DNA of 64,000 nt from positions 1 to 64,000 of the forward strand of contig NZ_CABWID010000015.1 in NCBI RefSeq assembly GCF_902501965.1, read 5' to 3'. Position 1 is the first letter of the stretch; each line of letters opens with the position of its first letter. Under the pieces are notes generated by a model that saw nothing but the letters and a program-made list of their open reading frames with translations, was not told where the DNA came from and ran no database searches. Positions 1 through 6,351 of the stretch are shown piece after piece. The position numbers and the translations under genes are program-made. Source of the DNA: Collinsella sp. AK_207A (GTDB taxonomy: Bacteria; Actinomycetota; Coriobacteriia; Coriobacteriales; Coriobacteriaceae).

Positions 1-1
1 G

Positions 2-127
2 TTCCTCAGCTCCGGGGGCGTCAGGCACAAGTACACGAGGCCGTACAGCCCCTGGCAGAACGGCAAGGTCGAGCGCATGAACCAGACGCTGGCCCGTGAG
101 TGGCAGTACGTGCGGGCCTGGGAGAGC
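2..127 (+). pseudogene. IS481-type transposase, C-terminal fragment
   Basis: Frame 2 reads through the end of a DDE integrase-type transposase: the YTRPYSPWQNGKVERMNQTL stretch is the classic block around the last catalytic Glu (the E of KVER). It runs on to REWQYVRAWES and then loses similarity at about 125-128, where an inverted piece of the same kind of gene begins. The 5' part lies outside the window, so it cannot be said whether the rest is intact. The fragment cannot encode a full protein on the right because the normal C-terminal segment with the RPH motif is missing. Confidence 0.75.
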
Positions 128-318
128 CCCCGGGGCCTGCTCGGACGGTCCGACATGGGCTCCCCGCGCCTCGCCCTCGCGAGCCACTTGCTCGCCGTCT
201 GCCGGCTCACGCCGACCTGCCTGGTGACCTCGGCGACTGGCTCGCCGGCCTCGACGCGCTCGACCATGCGCTCGCACCCTCCCTTGGGCGTGAGCCTTGC
301 GTTAGGATGCCGGGACAT
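128..318 (-). pseudogene. IS481-type transposase, N-terminal fragment (inverted)
   Basis: Read on the minus strand from ATG at 318, the sequence gives MSRHPNARLTPKG, then a helix-turn-helix segment (VTRQVGVSRQTASKWLARAR) and GEPMSDRPSRPRGLS. This is the usual N-terminus of IS481-family transposases. Similarity stops at about 128, exactly where the oppositely oriented C-terminal fragment ends. The gene is therefore only its first ~63 codons, joined tail-first to the end of a related copy. This fits an inversion or one-ended event between two IS copies. Confidence 0.7.
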
Positions 319-390
319 GGGAGGGCCCCTCTCGACGCTGCAGACCTAGACAATCCACAGCTTCGCGGGACCCTCCCTGTTTGTCACGTT

Positions 391-421
391 CCGGGCGTAA
401 ACAACCTGTTGGCACTGAACA
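391..421. repeat. Probable IS terminal inverted repeat (outer end)
   Basis: Reading outward-in on the minus strand, the end begins TGTTCAGTGCCAACAGG and lies about 70 bp before the transposase ATG at 318. That is the layout of an IS481/IS3-type left end, which typically starts TG. The partner end is outside the window, so the match cannot be tested here. Position 421 is taken as the last base of the element. Confidence 0.5.
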
Positions 422-472
422 GCTAACTTTCCCGGCACCGATGGGGTAGTGCCTCGCAGTGTCCGGCCATTC

Positions 473-509
473 TTGACGAATATTTATTAGATATGTATCA
501 TGTAAATAT
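473..509 (+). promoter_or_regulatory. brnTA promoter with overlapping palindromic operator
   Basis: A -35 box TTGACG (473-478) and a -10 box TATCAT (496-501) are 17 bp apart. A 30-bp imperfect palindrome (480-509; outer arms ATATTTA and TAAATAT, inner GATA/TATC) covers the -10 box, with 11 of 15 positions paired. BrnA antitoxins are known to repress their own promoters, so this is a likely operator. The spacing puts the transcript start almost on the ATG at 508, which suggests a leaderless or near-leaderless toxin mRNA. Confidence 0.6.
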
Positions 510-810
510 GATTGATAGCGGCTACATAGACTTTGAGTGGGATCCCCATAAGGCCGAGCTGAACGCCGGTAAGCACGCCGTGACGTTCGAGGAAGCGGCG
601 GAATCCTTCTACGACCCCTATGCCCGCACCATCGACGATCCCGACCACTCGGACAACGAGGAGCGTTTCATCCTCATCGGCATGAGCATGTCGGCGCGCG
701 TTCTCACGGTGTCCCACTGCGTGAGGGGGGAAGGACCGATTGTCCGCATCATCTCGGCGCGGAAATCGACGAAGAACGAGGAATGCCAGTATTGGAGGTG
801 CCGGAAATGA
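508..810 (+). CDS. brnT: BrnT-type ribonuclease toxin
   Basis: This 100-residue protein has the family landmarks in order: FEWDPHKAELNAGKHAVTF near the N-terminus, FEEAAESFYDP, a DDPDHSDNEERF segment, and C-terminal RIISARKSTKNEE. BrnT toxins are RelE-like ribonucleases that cut RNA and arrest growth until bound by BrnA. An in-frame ATG at 493 lies inside the promoter -10 region, so ATG 508 is preferred although it has no clear ribosome-binding site. The stop overlaps the antitoxin start (ATGA), so the two are translationally coupled. It lies just inside the IS remnant. Length is normal for the family. Confidence 0.88.
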   Translation: MIDSGYIDFEWDPHKAELNAGKHAVTFEEAAESFYDPYARTIDDPDHSDNEERFILIGMSMSARVLTVSHCVRGEGPIVRIISARKSTKNEECQYWRCRK

Positions 811-1010
811 GGGAAGAGTACGATTTCAGCGACAGCCGCCCGAACCCCTATATCGAGCGTCTGCGCAAGCCGGTGACGATGAACCTTGACATCGCGAACA
901 TCGACTACTTCAAGGCAGAGTCGGCGCGCACCGGCGTACCGTATCAGGTCATCATCAACATGTACCTGACGGAGTGCCGCGAGCAGGGGAAGCACCTAGC
1001 GTTTGCGTAG
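807..1010 (+). CDS. brnA: BrnA-type antitoxin
   Basis: The 67-residue product MREEYDFSDSRPNPYIERL has the usual BrnA opening. It is followed by a ribbon-helix-helix DNA-binding segment (KPVTMNLDIANIDYFK) and the GVPYQVIINMYL helix. BrnA neutralises BrnT and, alone or in complex, represses the operon. The start is set at ATG 807 because a strong Shine-Dalgarno GGAGGTG (794-800) sits 6 nt upstream. The ATG at 783 would place that site inside the gene. It overlaps brnT by 4 nt. Confidence 0.88.
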   Translation: MREEYDFSDSRPNPYIERLRKPVTMNLDIANIDYFKAESARTGVPYQVIINMYLTECREQGKHLAFA

Positions 1011-1066
1011 GCAACCTGAAACTGTGCGGCGTAGGGCGGCTGGCGTGCTTCCTATCGCCAGCCACC

Positions 1067-1625
1067 CTATACCCGGTCAAAGGCGTTCCGGACTTCGTTG
1101 TTCATGTTTTCAGCATGGATGTCTATGTCTAAATGATTTGCCTTCCCATCCCCATCAAATAGGATGACATCTGGCGCCGTCTCTATTCCATAGTCCTCTC
1201 GGAATGATGCTAGATCGGCATCGGTTTCCGAATATGTGCTATCGAGATAGAAAACTGTTGCCTTTTTATCATCTGCGACCTGCTGTAGAGAGAGGGCTAG
1301 TTTTCTGCACCACTCGCATGTTGGTCTCCCCACAAAAAGAATGAAGCTATCTGATGCTGATTTTTTTTTCGTTTATCCCATTGACGTCCAACTCGTTATA
1401 TCTTTCGATGGCGTTTGCGTATCCGATTAGTTCAAGCTTGAGCAATCCGTCGGATGAATCAAACCCAGGTTCGCCGTGCTCTTCTCTTTTTTGATTGGGT
1501 TGCTCGCTGTCGACACTGCTTTTTTGAGCGCATCCCGTAATTGAAGTTCCGAAAAAGAACGCAATCATCAGACATCCAAGGAGCCGCTTGGAGAGGCATG
1601 GGAACCGCTTGTCCAAATCAACCAT
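1067..1625 (-). pseudogene. Thioredoxin-fold lipoprotein, interrupted in a nine-A tract
   Basis: Two minus-strand reading frames form one protein. The first (1625-1347) has an N-terminal hydrophobic signal and a lipobox (SITGC), then a charged linker and LDVNGINEKK. The second (to 1067) begins in the other frame with FILFVGRPTCEWC and continues as a thioredoxin fold with a CxxC active site (CEWC) and TAPDVILFDGDGK. The frames meet at a run of nine A residues (T at 1361-1369). Deleting one A gives a continuous ~180-residue lipoprotein like the thioredoxin-fold bacteriocin accessory (PedC-like) proteins. It may be a broken gene, a phase-variable gene, slippage-dependent expression or a sequencing error. 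Confidence 0.7.
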
Positions 1626-1667
1626 CCCGTCGCGTCTAAGTACGTTTAGAAGCGGGAGTATTTTTTT

Positions 1668-1695
1668 AAACCGGTATCATAAATTTTATCGGTTT
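1668..1695. promoter_or_regulatory. Palindrome in a divergent intergenic region
   Basis: AAACCG (1668-1673) and CGGTTT (1690-1695) flank an AT-rich core between the divergently transcribed lipoprotein (starts 1625) and secreted protein (starts 1722). The placement suits a shared operator or the upstream element of a promoter. No -35/-10 pair is clear enough to name. Confidence 0.3.
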
Positions 1696-1721
1696 CGACT
1701 GGCGAGAATAGGAGGATTGTT

Positions 1722-2294
1722 ATGAAGCGGTTATTGAGTGCCGTAGCGTGCCTTGCGCTTGGGATTGTCCTGGTGATTCCGTCAGTTGCCTATGCCGACG
1801 AGACGAGCATCTATGCTCCGTTCGGCAGTTTCGAGGAGCTTTACAACGAGTATATGGATGCCATGGAGAACGGGGATGTTGAACGCCAAGAATGGTTGTT
1901 GGATATCGGTGAGTCAAGTCTTGATGCTGAAATAAAGCTCAGTGAGGAGGCCCTGGCGAGCGTTCCGGCCCCTATGTACAATCCAGACGAGATGTATTGG
2001 ATCAATCAGTTCCCCAAGTACTTCCACTATGGAACGTGGAAGTATGACAGCCAAGGACGCCCCAACTTGGCTTTAGGGCCGATTAACACGGGAATTTGGC
2101 TTCCTGCTGATACAGCAAATGGATGGAATGCGACATACACGAAGTTCCGCAACGATTCGCAGTGGAGGAATGAAAACGTTGCGTCCATGAAAGAACAGTT
2201 CTATTGCCATGCGCGTCCCATGTATTCGACGGTTGCTGGCGAATGGAATATCGAACCTTGGAAACCGTCTATTAACCCGATTACCTGCAACTAG
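1722..2294 (+). CDS. Secreted protein with C-terminal DUF2599-like domain
   Basis: The 190-residue product has a clear signal peptide (MKRLLSAVACLALGIVLVIP, cleavage near VAYA-DE) and an acidic helical segment at about 30-75. The C-terminal half resembles DUF2599: a YFHYGTW start, GIWLPADTANGW, then SMKEQFYCHA and the near-terminal WNIEPWKPSI motif with two Cys. Function of the family is unknown. A strong RBS (AGGAGG, 10 nt upstream) fixes the start. The membrane protein at 2300 starts 5 nt after the stop, so the two are one operon. Family assignment is from memory of the motif. Confidence 0.7.
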   Translation: MKRLLSAVACLALGIVLVIPSVAYADETSIYAPFGSFEELYNEYMDAMENGDVERQEWLLDIGESSLDAEIKLSEEALASVPAPMYNPDEMYWINQFPKYFHYGTWKYDSQGRPNLALGPINTGIWLPADTANGWNATYTKFRNDSQWRNENVASMKEQFYCHARPMYSTVAGEWNIEPWKPSINPITCN

Positions 2295-2299
2295 AAGAT

Positions 2300-2623
2300 A
2301 TGTCTGCTGTCATCTACAACTCCTTTATTTATCTGGGGGTTGCCTTTGGTTCGGTATCGGTTGCATTAACGATTGCTGGTTTTATCGGTCGTAAGAGATG
2401 GCCTAGGAATCGTTCGGTTTTCGCTGTCGTAATCAGTTCGGCCTTTTGCTCGGTTTCCGTCGTGTGCATCGCGTGGTCTATCGTAATGGATGTGCATGAT
2501 GGTGATTGGCAGTCACTTGTCGACACCGCGTTTTACTGGGCCGTCTGCTGTACTTGCATGGTTGTATTCAACGCGCTTGTTGGATTGGTGTCGCTCGTCA
2601 ATTCAGCGAGGACAGGGATGTAG
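2300..2623 (+). CDS. Small membrane protein, unknown
   Basis: The 107-residue protein has three predicted membrane segments (about 5-27, 41-63 and 78-102) with an RKRWPRNR loop after the first. I do not recognise a family. It starts 5 nt after the secreted DUF2599-like gene and ends just before a GC-rich hairpin, so the pair forms a two-gene unit. It could anchor, export or give protection against the upstream product, by analogy with secreted-protein/partner pairs. Nothing in the sequence proves this. Confidence 0.65.
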   Translation: MSAVIYNSFIYLGVAFGSVSVALTIAGFIGRKRWPRNRSVFAVVISSAFCSVSVVCIAWSIVMDVHDGDWQSLVDTAFYWAVCCTCMVVFNALVGLVSLVNSARTGM

Positions 2624-2629
2624 TAAGTT

Positions 2630-2654
2630 GGGGCTGCGCTTACCGCGCAGCCCC
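2630..2654 (+). terminator. Hairpin terminator after the secreted/membrane pair
   Basis: GGGGCTGCGC and GCGCAGCCCC form a perfect 10-bp stem with a 5-nt loop, 6 nt after the membrane-protein stop. The T-tract is weak (TTACTCTCTC), so termination may be partial. Confidence 0.6.
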
Positions 2655-2720
2655 TTACTCTCTCAGTAGCGGAATAACAGACATTCAATTGTTTGGTTGT
2701 TCGTCCGGTTTTTTGACGGT

Positions 2721-3091
2721 TCACAGGTTTTCCAGTGACCTGGAGGCAGAAGCTTCCAGGTCAGGTCTTGTTGGGTGATACGGGGTGTGGGGCTTGGCGA
2801 TCGCTTCCTCCCTGTCCTGCTTCTCCCACTCGCGCAGGCGCTTCGCAGCATCGGCGATGGCAAGTTCCTCAGCCTCGCACTCGGCGACTTTGTAGCCGTA
2901 GCGGCTGACCCACGCCGCCAGAGCGTTCCAGTCTATGCGCTTCCAGTCCCCGCCCGGGCGTCCATGATCCCGTTGACGAGGGATTCCGCCATGATGCGGA
3001 CGAGCTCCCGGATGCTTGCCATCCCGTCATCGAATCCGGGCATCTCGCCCGTGATGTCCGCCTGCCGCCCTAAACCGTCCACGGTGGCCAT
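2721..3091 (-). pseudogene. Island-type hypothetical gene, frameshifted
   Basis: Starting at ATG 3091 with an AAAGAAAGGA ribosome-binding site, the frame encodes MATVDGLGRQADITGEMPG and a helix rich in Ile/Leu, then runs into a stop after GIMDARAGTGSA. From about 2965 the adjacent frame continues as credible protein: GGDWKRIDWNALAAWVSRYG, a Glu/Ala-rich helix and a Lys/Arg-rich tail ending at 2721. The switch lies in a run of G and C (about 2945-2960). One indel would restore about 122 residues. Such small proteins are common in integrated elements. I do not know a function. Confidence 0.5.
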
Positions 3092-3180
3092 CGTCCTTTC
3101 TTTGAATCCCTTGCTTCGCAATAATAAATTCTGGGCGATGGCCGCTTTTCTAGTGGTCAGACGAAGTGACGCTAACACCA

Positions 3181-3202
3181 ACTTTGGGGACACTTTGGGG
3201 AC
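3181..3202. repeat. Tandem 11-bp repeat
   Basis: ACTTTGGGGAC occurs twice in direct tandem (3181-3191 and 3192-3202) in the non-coding part of the accessory region. GTGTCCCC-rich direct repeats are often seen next to integrase attachment or excision sites, but no integrase is visible in the window. Confidence 0.4.
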
Positions 3203-3344
3203 ACGATCCATGAGGTGGACTTCATCTCATCATTATTCTCTATGCCGAATGAATTGGGCGGGGACACCGTGAGCAGCACGAGCATAAGGAGGAAGCTCGA
3301 AATAAATCATCTACGGCTAATAGCCTTCTTTCTCCTTGATGGTC

Positions 3345-3458
3345 TTAGATGAGTTGCGAGAAAACGCCAGAGAAGAACATCTCAGCAAGTTCGATTAAGG
3401 TGGAAATGAGTATCGCCGCAATAATCATCTTAATAATCAGAGTTCTATTCATGGCCAT
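3345..3458 (-). CDS. Possible 37-residue membrane peptide
   Basis: ATG 3458 opens a short frame, MAMNRTLIIKMIIAAILIST, followed by an acidic amphipathic end (IELAEMFF...). It is one hydrophobic helix flanked by charges. Its ATG overlaps the stop (TGATG) of the 139-codon frame upstream, which suggests coupling. It could be a small membrane toxin, immunity peptide or signal remnant. There is no family match I can name and it is short enough to be chance. Confidence 0.3.
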   Translation of the reverse strand: MAMNRTLIIKMIIAAILISTLIELAEMFFSGVFSQLI

Positions 3459-3877
3459 CACGCGTTCATGCAGCGGTGGTACTCACCTGAATGTGGCGGA
3501 TATACCGAACATGGGAGAACGAGCCTATTGTTCGGAGGTGCAGGCTTTCCAAGGAGGCGGGTCTTTGCATATTCAAACCAACCGCTCGCTGAATTACCAG
3601 TTACTTCAATGATGACCCCGTTGAGGAACTTACGCAAGCAATTGGTTCTATGATCCTGTTCGCCCCTCCTATCATCGATATGAGGGCTTAGAGTGAGCAA
3701 TTTCAGCTTCATACCTATTGACTGCAATTGAAATCCCCTTCGAACCGCGTTGCCTTGATATAGCAGCTGGGAAGCGATTGCTTCAGATGATATCGACCTA
3801 CCGTCGTTTTGAATAAAACAAATCGGCGAATGGATATTACTGAAGGTAACCCCACGAAGTCGTACGCGGCGTACCAA
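3458..3877 (-). other. Low-confidence open frame in degraded accessory DNA
   Basis: A 139-codon frame is open on the minus strand, but its composition is mixed and no domain is recognisable. The plus strand here also carries short frames that look no worse. The stretch from 3092 to 4010 has lower GC than the flanking core and looks like decayed mobile-element sequence. I would not treat this as a confident gene. Confidence 0.2.
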
Positions 3878-4002
3878 TCCTGTGCTAAGGAGCGCCCGAT
3901 CACGGTTTTTGGCGGTTCCAGATTTAAGCTGGGTTCACCCCTCATGCGTTGGGCTGAATGAATGAGGCAAATTTGCGACGGTGGTTTGCGGCATCAGCGA
4001 GA

Positions 4003-4040
4003 AACAAAAACAGGCCGGACACTTCACCATGTCCGACCTG
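4003..4040 (-). terminator. Terminator of tRNA-Gln
   Basis: CAGGCCGGACA and TGTCCGACCTG (4011-4040) form an 11-bp stem with one G.T pair. On the minus strand it is followed by a T-rich run (AAACAAAAA on the plus strand, 4003-4010), 10 nt after the tRNA. Confidence 0.75.
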
Positions 4041-4050
4041 CTAATACCTA

Positions 4051-4124
4051 TGGCTGGGGCAGAGGGATTCGAACCCCCGTAACGGGCACCAAAAACCCGG
4101 GTCCTGCCGCTGGACGATGCCCCA
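4051..4124 (-). tRNA. tRNA-Gln (anticodon UUG)
   Basis: On the minus strand a 74-nt cloverleaf begins TGGGGCATCGTCCAGCGG and ends with encoded CCA at 4053-4051. The acceptor arm pairs TGGGGCA with TGCCCCA, the D arm is GTCC/GGAC, the anticodon loop is TTTTGGT (anticodon TTG) and the T loop is TTCGAAT. Its 3' end faces the accessory region at 1-4050, so it is a plausible integration site for an island. Confidence 0.96.
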
Positions 4125-4146
4125 AAGCTGCACTAGTGTAGCGTAT

Positions 4147-5055
4147 TTAGGCGCTCAACGCCTCGCAGACGCCGTCCAATAGGCGAATCGCGAGCGTTTG
4201 GGCGTCGCTGGAGGTAAAGAAGCCATCCCGCGCCATACCGCCTAGCTCGATGCGCACGTGCGCCGGCTTGTGCGTGCTCGCCGCCACGGCGGTGCGGATG
4301 CGCTGGGACAGGTTGTGAACCTCGGCGAGGGCCACGGTTGCCTGGGGCTCGGCGTCCTCGGGTAGTTCGCTGCATGAGAGGGTGAAGACCACGTCGCAGT
4401 CGCTCGGAGCGGCGCTCTCGTAGAGGACCATGCCGCTGCCCTCGGTCGTGGCCGAGGCGATGTTCCACATGCGCGAGGCAACGTTGCGCGCGATGGCGTC
4501 CTCGCCACCTACGGCGATGTTGACCTGCTCGAGCACGCTGGCCGCGCGCGCAAAGCCGGTGCGGGCCTCGGGCCCCAGCTCAACGACGGACGACTTGCCC
4601 GTCCACACGTGGTGCAGGCGGTAGATGTAGTTGAACGTGTCCTGGAACGCCATGCCGTCGGCAAAGAGCCCCACGTTCTCCTGGAACTGCTGCAGCGCCG
4701 CCTCGGTATGCGGGCCAAAGTAGCCATCGTCCTCGCCGCAGGCAAAGCCGAGCGTGTTGAGCGCCTGCTGCAGCGCGCGCACGTCGGCGCCATGGAAGTT
4801 GGGGAGGCGTAGGTACAGGGTGCGGTCGCCGAGCTTGTACGAGGCGTCTACGAGCGCGCCCCACGCCGGCAGGTCAATCTCGTTGTCGGCGGGAAGATCG
4901 TGGCCCGCGCGGAAGTCGCGGACCGCCTGGGCGGTGGTGGAGCCAAAGAGTTTGGCATCGCGCTCGGCGGCGTCGATGGAAAAGCCCAGACCGACGAGGC
5001 GCGTCTGCACGTCCTCGACGGCAGCTCCCTGCATACCCTCCTTGATAGGTTCCAT
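4147..5055 (-). CDS. Peptidoglycan-binding domain protein
   Basis: The 302-residue protein has two PG_binding_1 repeats: about 3-65 (GMQGAAVEDVQTRLVGLGF ... FGSTTAQAVRDF) and about 85-140 (GADVRALQQALNTLGF ... GYFGPHTEAALQQFQ). These bind peptidoglycan. The C-terminal half (about 165-302) has the size and layout of an Amidase_3 domain, but I cannot find its zinc-binding His/Glu, so it may be a degenerate amidase. There is no signal peptide. Start is ATG 5055, preceded by GGAGAGGGG. It lies just before tRNA-Gln and probably has its own promoter in the 170 bp upstream. Confidence 0.75.
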   Translation of the reverse strand: MEPIKEGMQGAAVEDVQTRLVGLGFSIDAAERDAKLFGSTTAQAVRDFRAGHDLPADNEIDLPAWGALVDASYKLGDRTLYLRLPNFHGADVRALQQALNTLGFACGEDDGYFGPHTEAALQQFQENVGLFADGMAFQDTFNYIYRLHHVWTGKSSVVELGPEARTGFARAASVLEQVNIAVGGEDAIARNVASRMWNIASATTEGSGMVLYESAAPSDCDVVFTLSCSELPEDAEPQATVALAEVHNLSQRIRTAVAASTHKPAHVRIELGGMARDGFFTSSDAQTLAIRLLDGVCEALSA

Positions 5056-5226
5056 TGCGTCCCCTCTCCAAAAGCCCGAGACGTCGGGCGAAAAGCGCAG
5101 TAAAGCGAAATCAGTGTACCAATGAGCGCAAACGCAGCGCAGGCGAACCCGTTCGTACGCCGCCTCTTCAAGAAAGAAACCGGAGCGGCGCGCGATACCC
5201 TCGCGAGCGCGCGGCGCGCAGGGCGG

Positions 5227-6240
5227 TTAGGTCAGGCGCTCCACAAAGTAATCCGCCATGCTCATGAAGAGGTCCTTGCAGTGAAGGTCGAGCTCGATGC
5301 CGGCGAGGGTTTCCTTGGCCCTGCGGGTGAGCGCGAAGGAATGCTCGCGTGCGAACTCGATGGAGCCCGTCTTCTCGAAGATCTCGACCGCGCGCGCCAG
5401 GCGGGCGGGGTCCTCGGTGCCGCTGCGCAGGATGCCTTCCACCTCATCGTGGTAGCGCGCGTCGCTCAGGGCGTGCACGGCTACGAGCGTGCGCTTGCCC
5501 TCGGTGATGTCGGTGCGGAAGTCCTTGGTCTTGGTGGCTTCGCGTCCGATGAGGTTGAGCAGGTCATCCTGGATCTGGAAGGCGAGTCCCGTATCCAGGC
5601 CAAAGGAGCGCAGCGCCTCAACCTGTTCGTCCGTGCCGCCGCCGATGATGGCGCCGCAGGCGAGCGGCGTGCCGCCGCTGTAATGCGCGGTCTTGAGCGT
5701 GGCCATGGTCAGGTAGTTCTCAGGCGTGAGGTCGAAGCGCTCGTCGCGCACCCATCCCAGGTCGAGCGCCTGGCCCTCGATGGTGCGCGTGGTCATGTCC
5801 ACGAGCTCGCCCAAAAGGCGGATCTTCTTGGCGTCGGTAAGCGAGGAGTCGTTCAGCACGGTGCCGGTGACCAGCGAGAGCGCCAGATCGCCGCAGTTGA
5901 CGGCAATGCCCTCGCCGTTTGTGAGGTACATGCAGGGCTCGCCGCGCCGCAGCTTGCCGTGGTCGGCGATGTCGTCGTGGATGAGCGCCGCGCTCTGGAA
6001 GTGCTCGATGGCCGCAGCGGCGCTGATGGCGTCATCAAACTTGCCGCCCACGGCGAGCGAGGCGAGCATGCAGATGAGCGGGCGATGCCGCTTGCCGGCG
6101 TTCTTGGCAAAGTGGGCGAGCGGCTCGTAGAGGTAAGCGTTGATGTCGGCGTTGTCGGTCTGGTTCTCGAATGCGGCAATCAGAGAGCGGTTGATCTGGT
6201 CTACGTGGCGGTCGAGAAAACTGGCAAACGGGCTCTTCAC
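5227..6240 (-). CDS. Polyprenyl diphosphate synthase
   Basis: The 337-residue trans-prenyltransferase condenses isopentenyl diphosphate with an allylic diphosphate for quinone or lipid-carrier side chains. The first Asp-rich motif reads LIHDDIADHGKLRRGEP (about 90-106) and the second FQIQDDLLNLIG (about 210). GKRHRP near residue 50 is the IPP-binding site. The first motif is DDIAD rather than the commoner DDxxD with Met, but both Asp pairs are kept. Translation starts at GTG 6240 behind GAGGA. It is convergent with nothing and lies 110 bp from the galE stop. The chain length of the product cannot be read from the sequence. Confidence 0.88.
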   Translation of the reverse strand: MKSPFASFLDRHVDQINRSLIAAFENQTDNADINAYLYEPLAHFAKNAGKRHRPLICMLASLAVGGKFDDAISAAAAIEHFQSAALIHDDIADHGKLRRGEPCMYLTNGEGIAVNCGDLALSLVTGTVLNDSSLTDAKKIRLLGELVDMTTRTIEGQALDLGWVRDERFDLTPENYLTMATLKTAHYSGGTPLACGAIIGGGTDEQVEALRSFGLDTGLAFQIQDDLLNLIGREATKTKDFRTDITEGKRTLVAVHALSDARYHDEVEGILRSGTEDPARLARAVEIFEKTGSIEFAREHSFALTRRAKETLAGIELDLHCKDLFMSMADYFVERLT

Positions 6241-6351
6241 GGGAGAGGATCCTCACATCGGGTTGATTACGCACGGGCTGAACGGAAGCGCGCCCGTCGT
6301 CGCACGGGGCCGGGGCACCGACGGCGACGGGCGCGCAGATGAGATGACGAA

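Noticed and set aside
3349-3653. Plus-strand short frames in the accessory region
   Set aside because: No domain, no RBS, and competing frames on the other strand; region looks degraded.
5122-6342. Long plus-strand open frame over the polyprenyl synthase gene
   Set aside because: It is the complement shadow of a high-GC gene with clear catalytic motifs on the minus strand; the plus frame has no domain.
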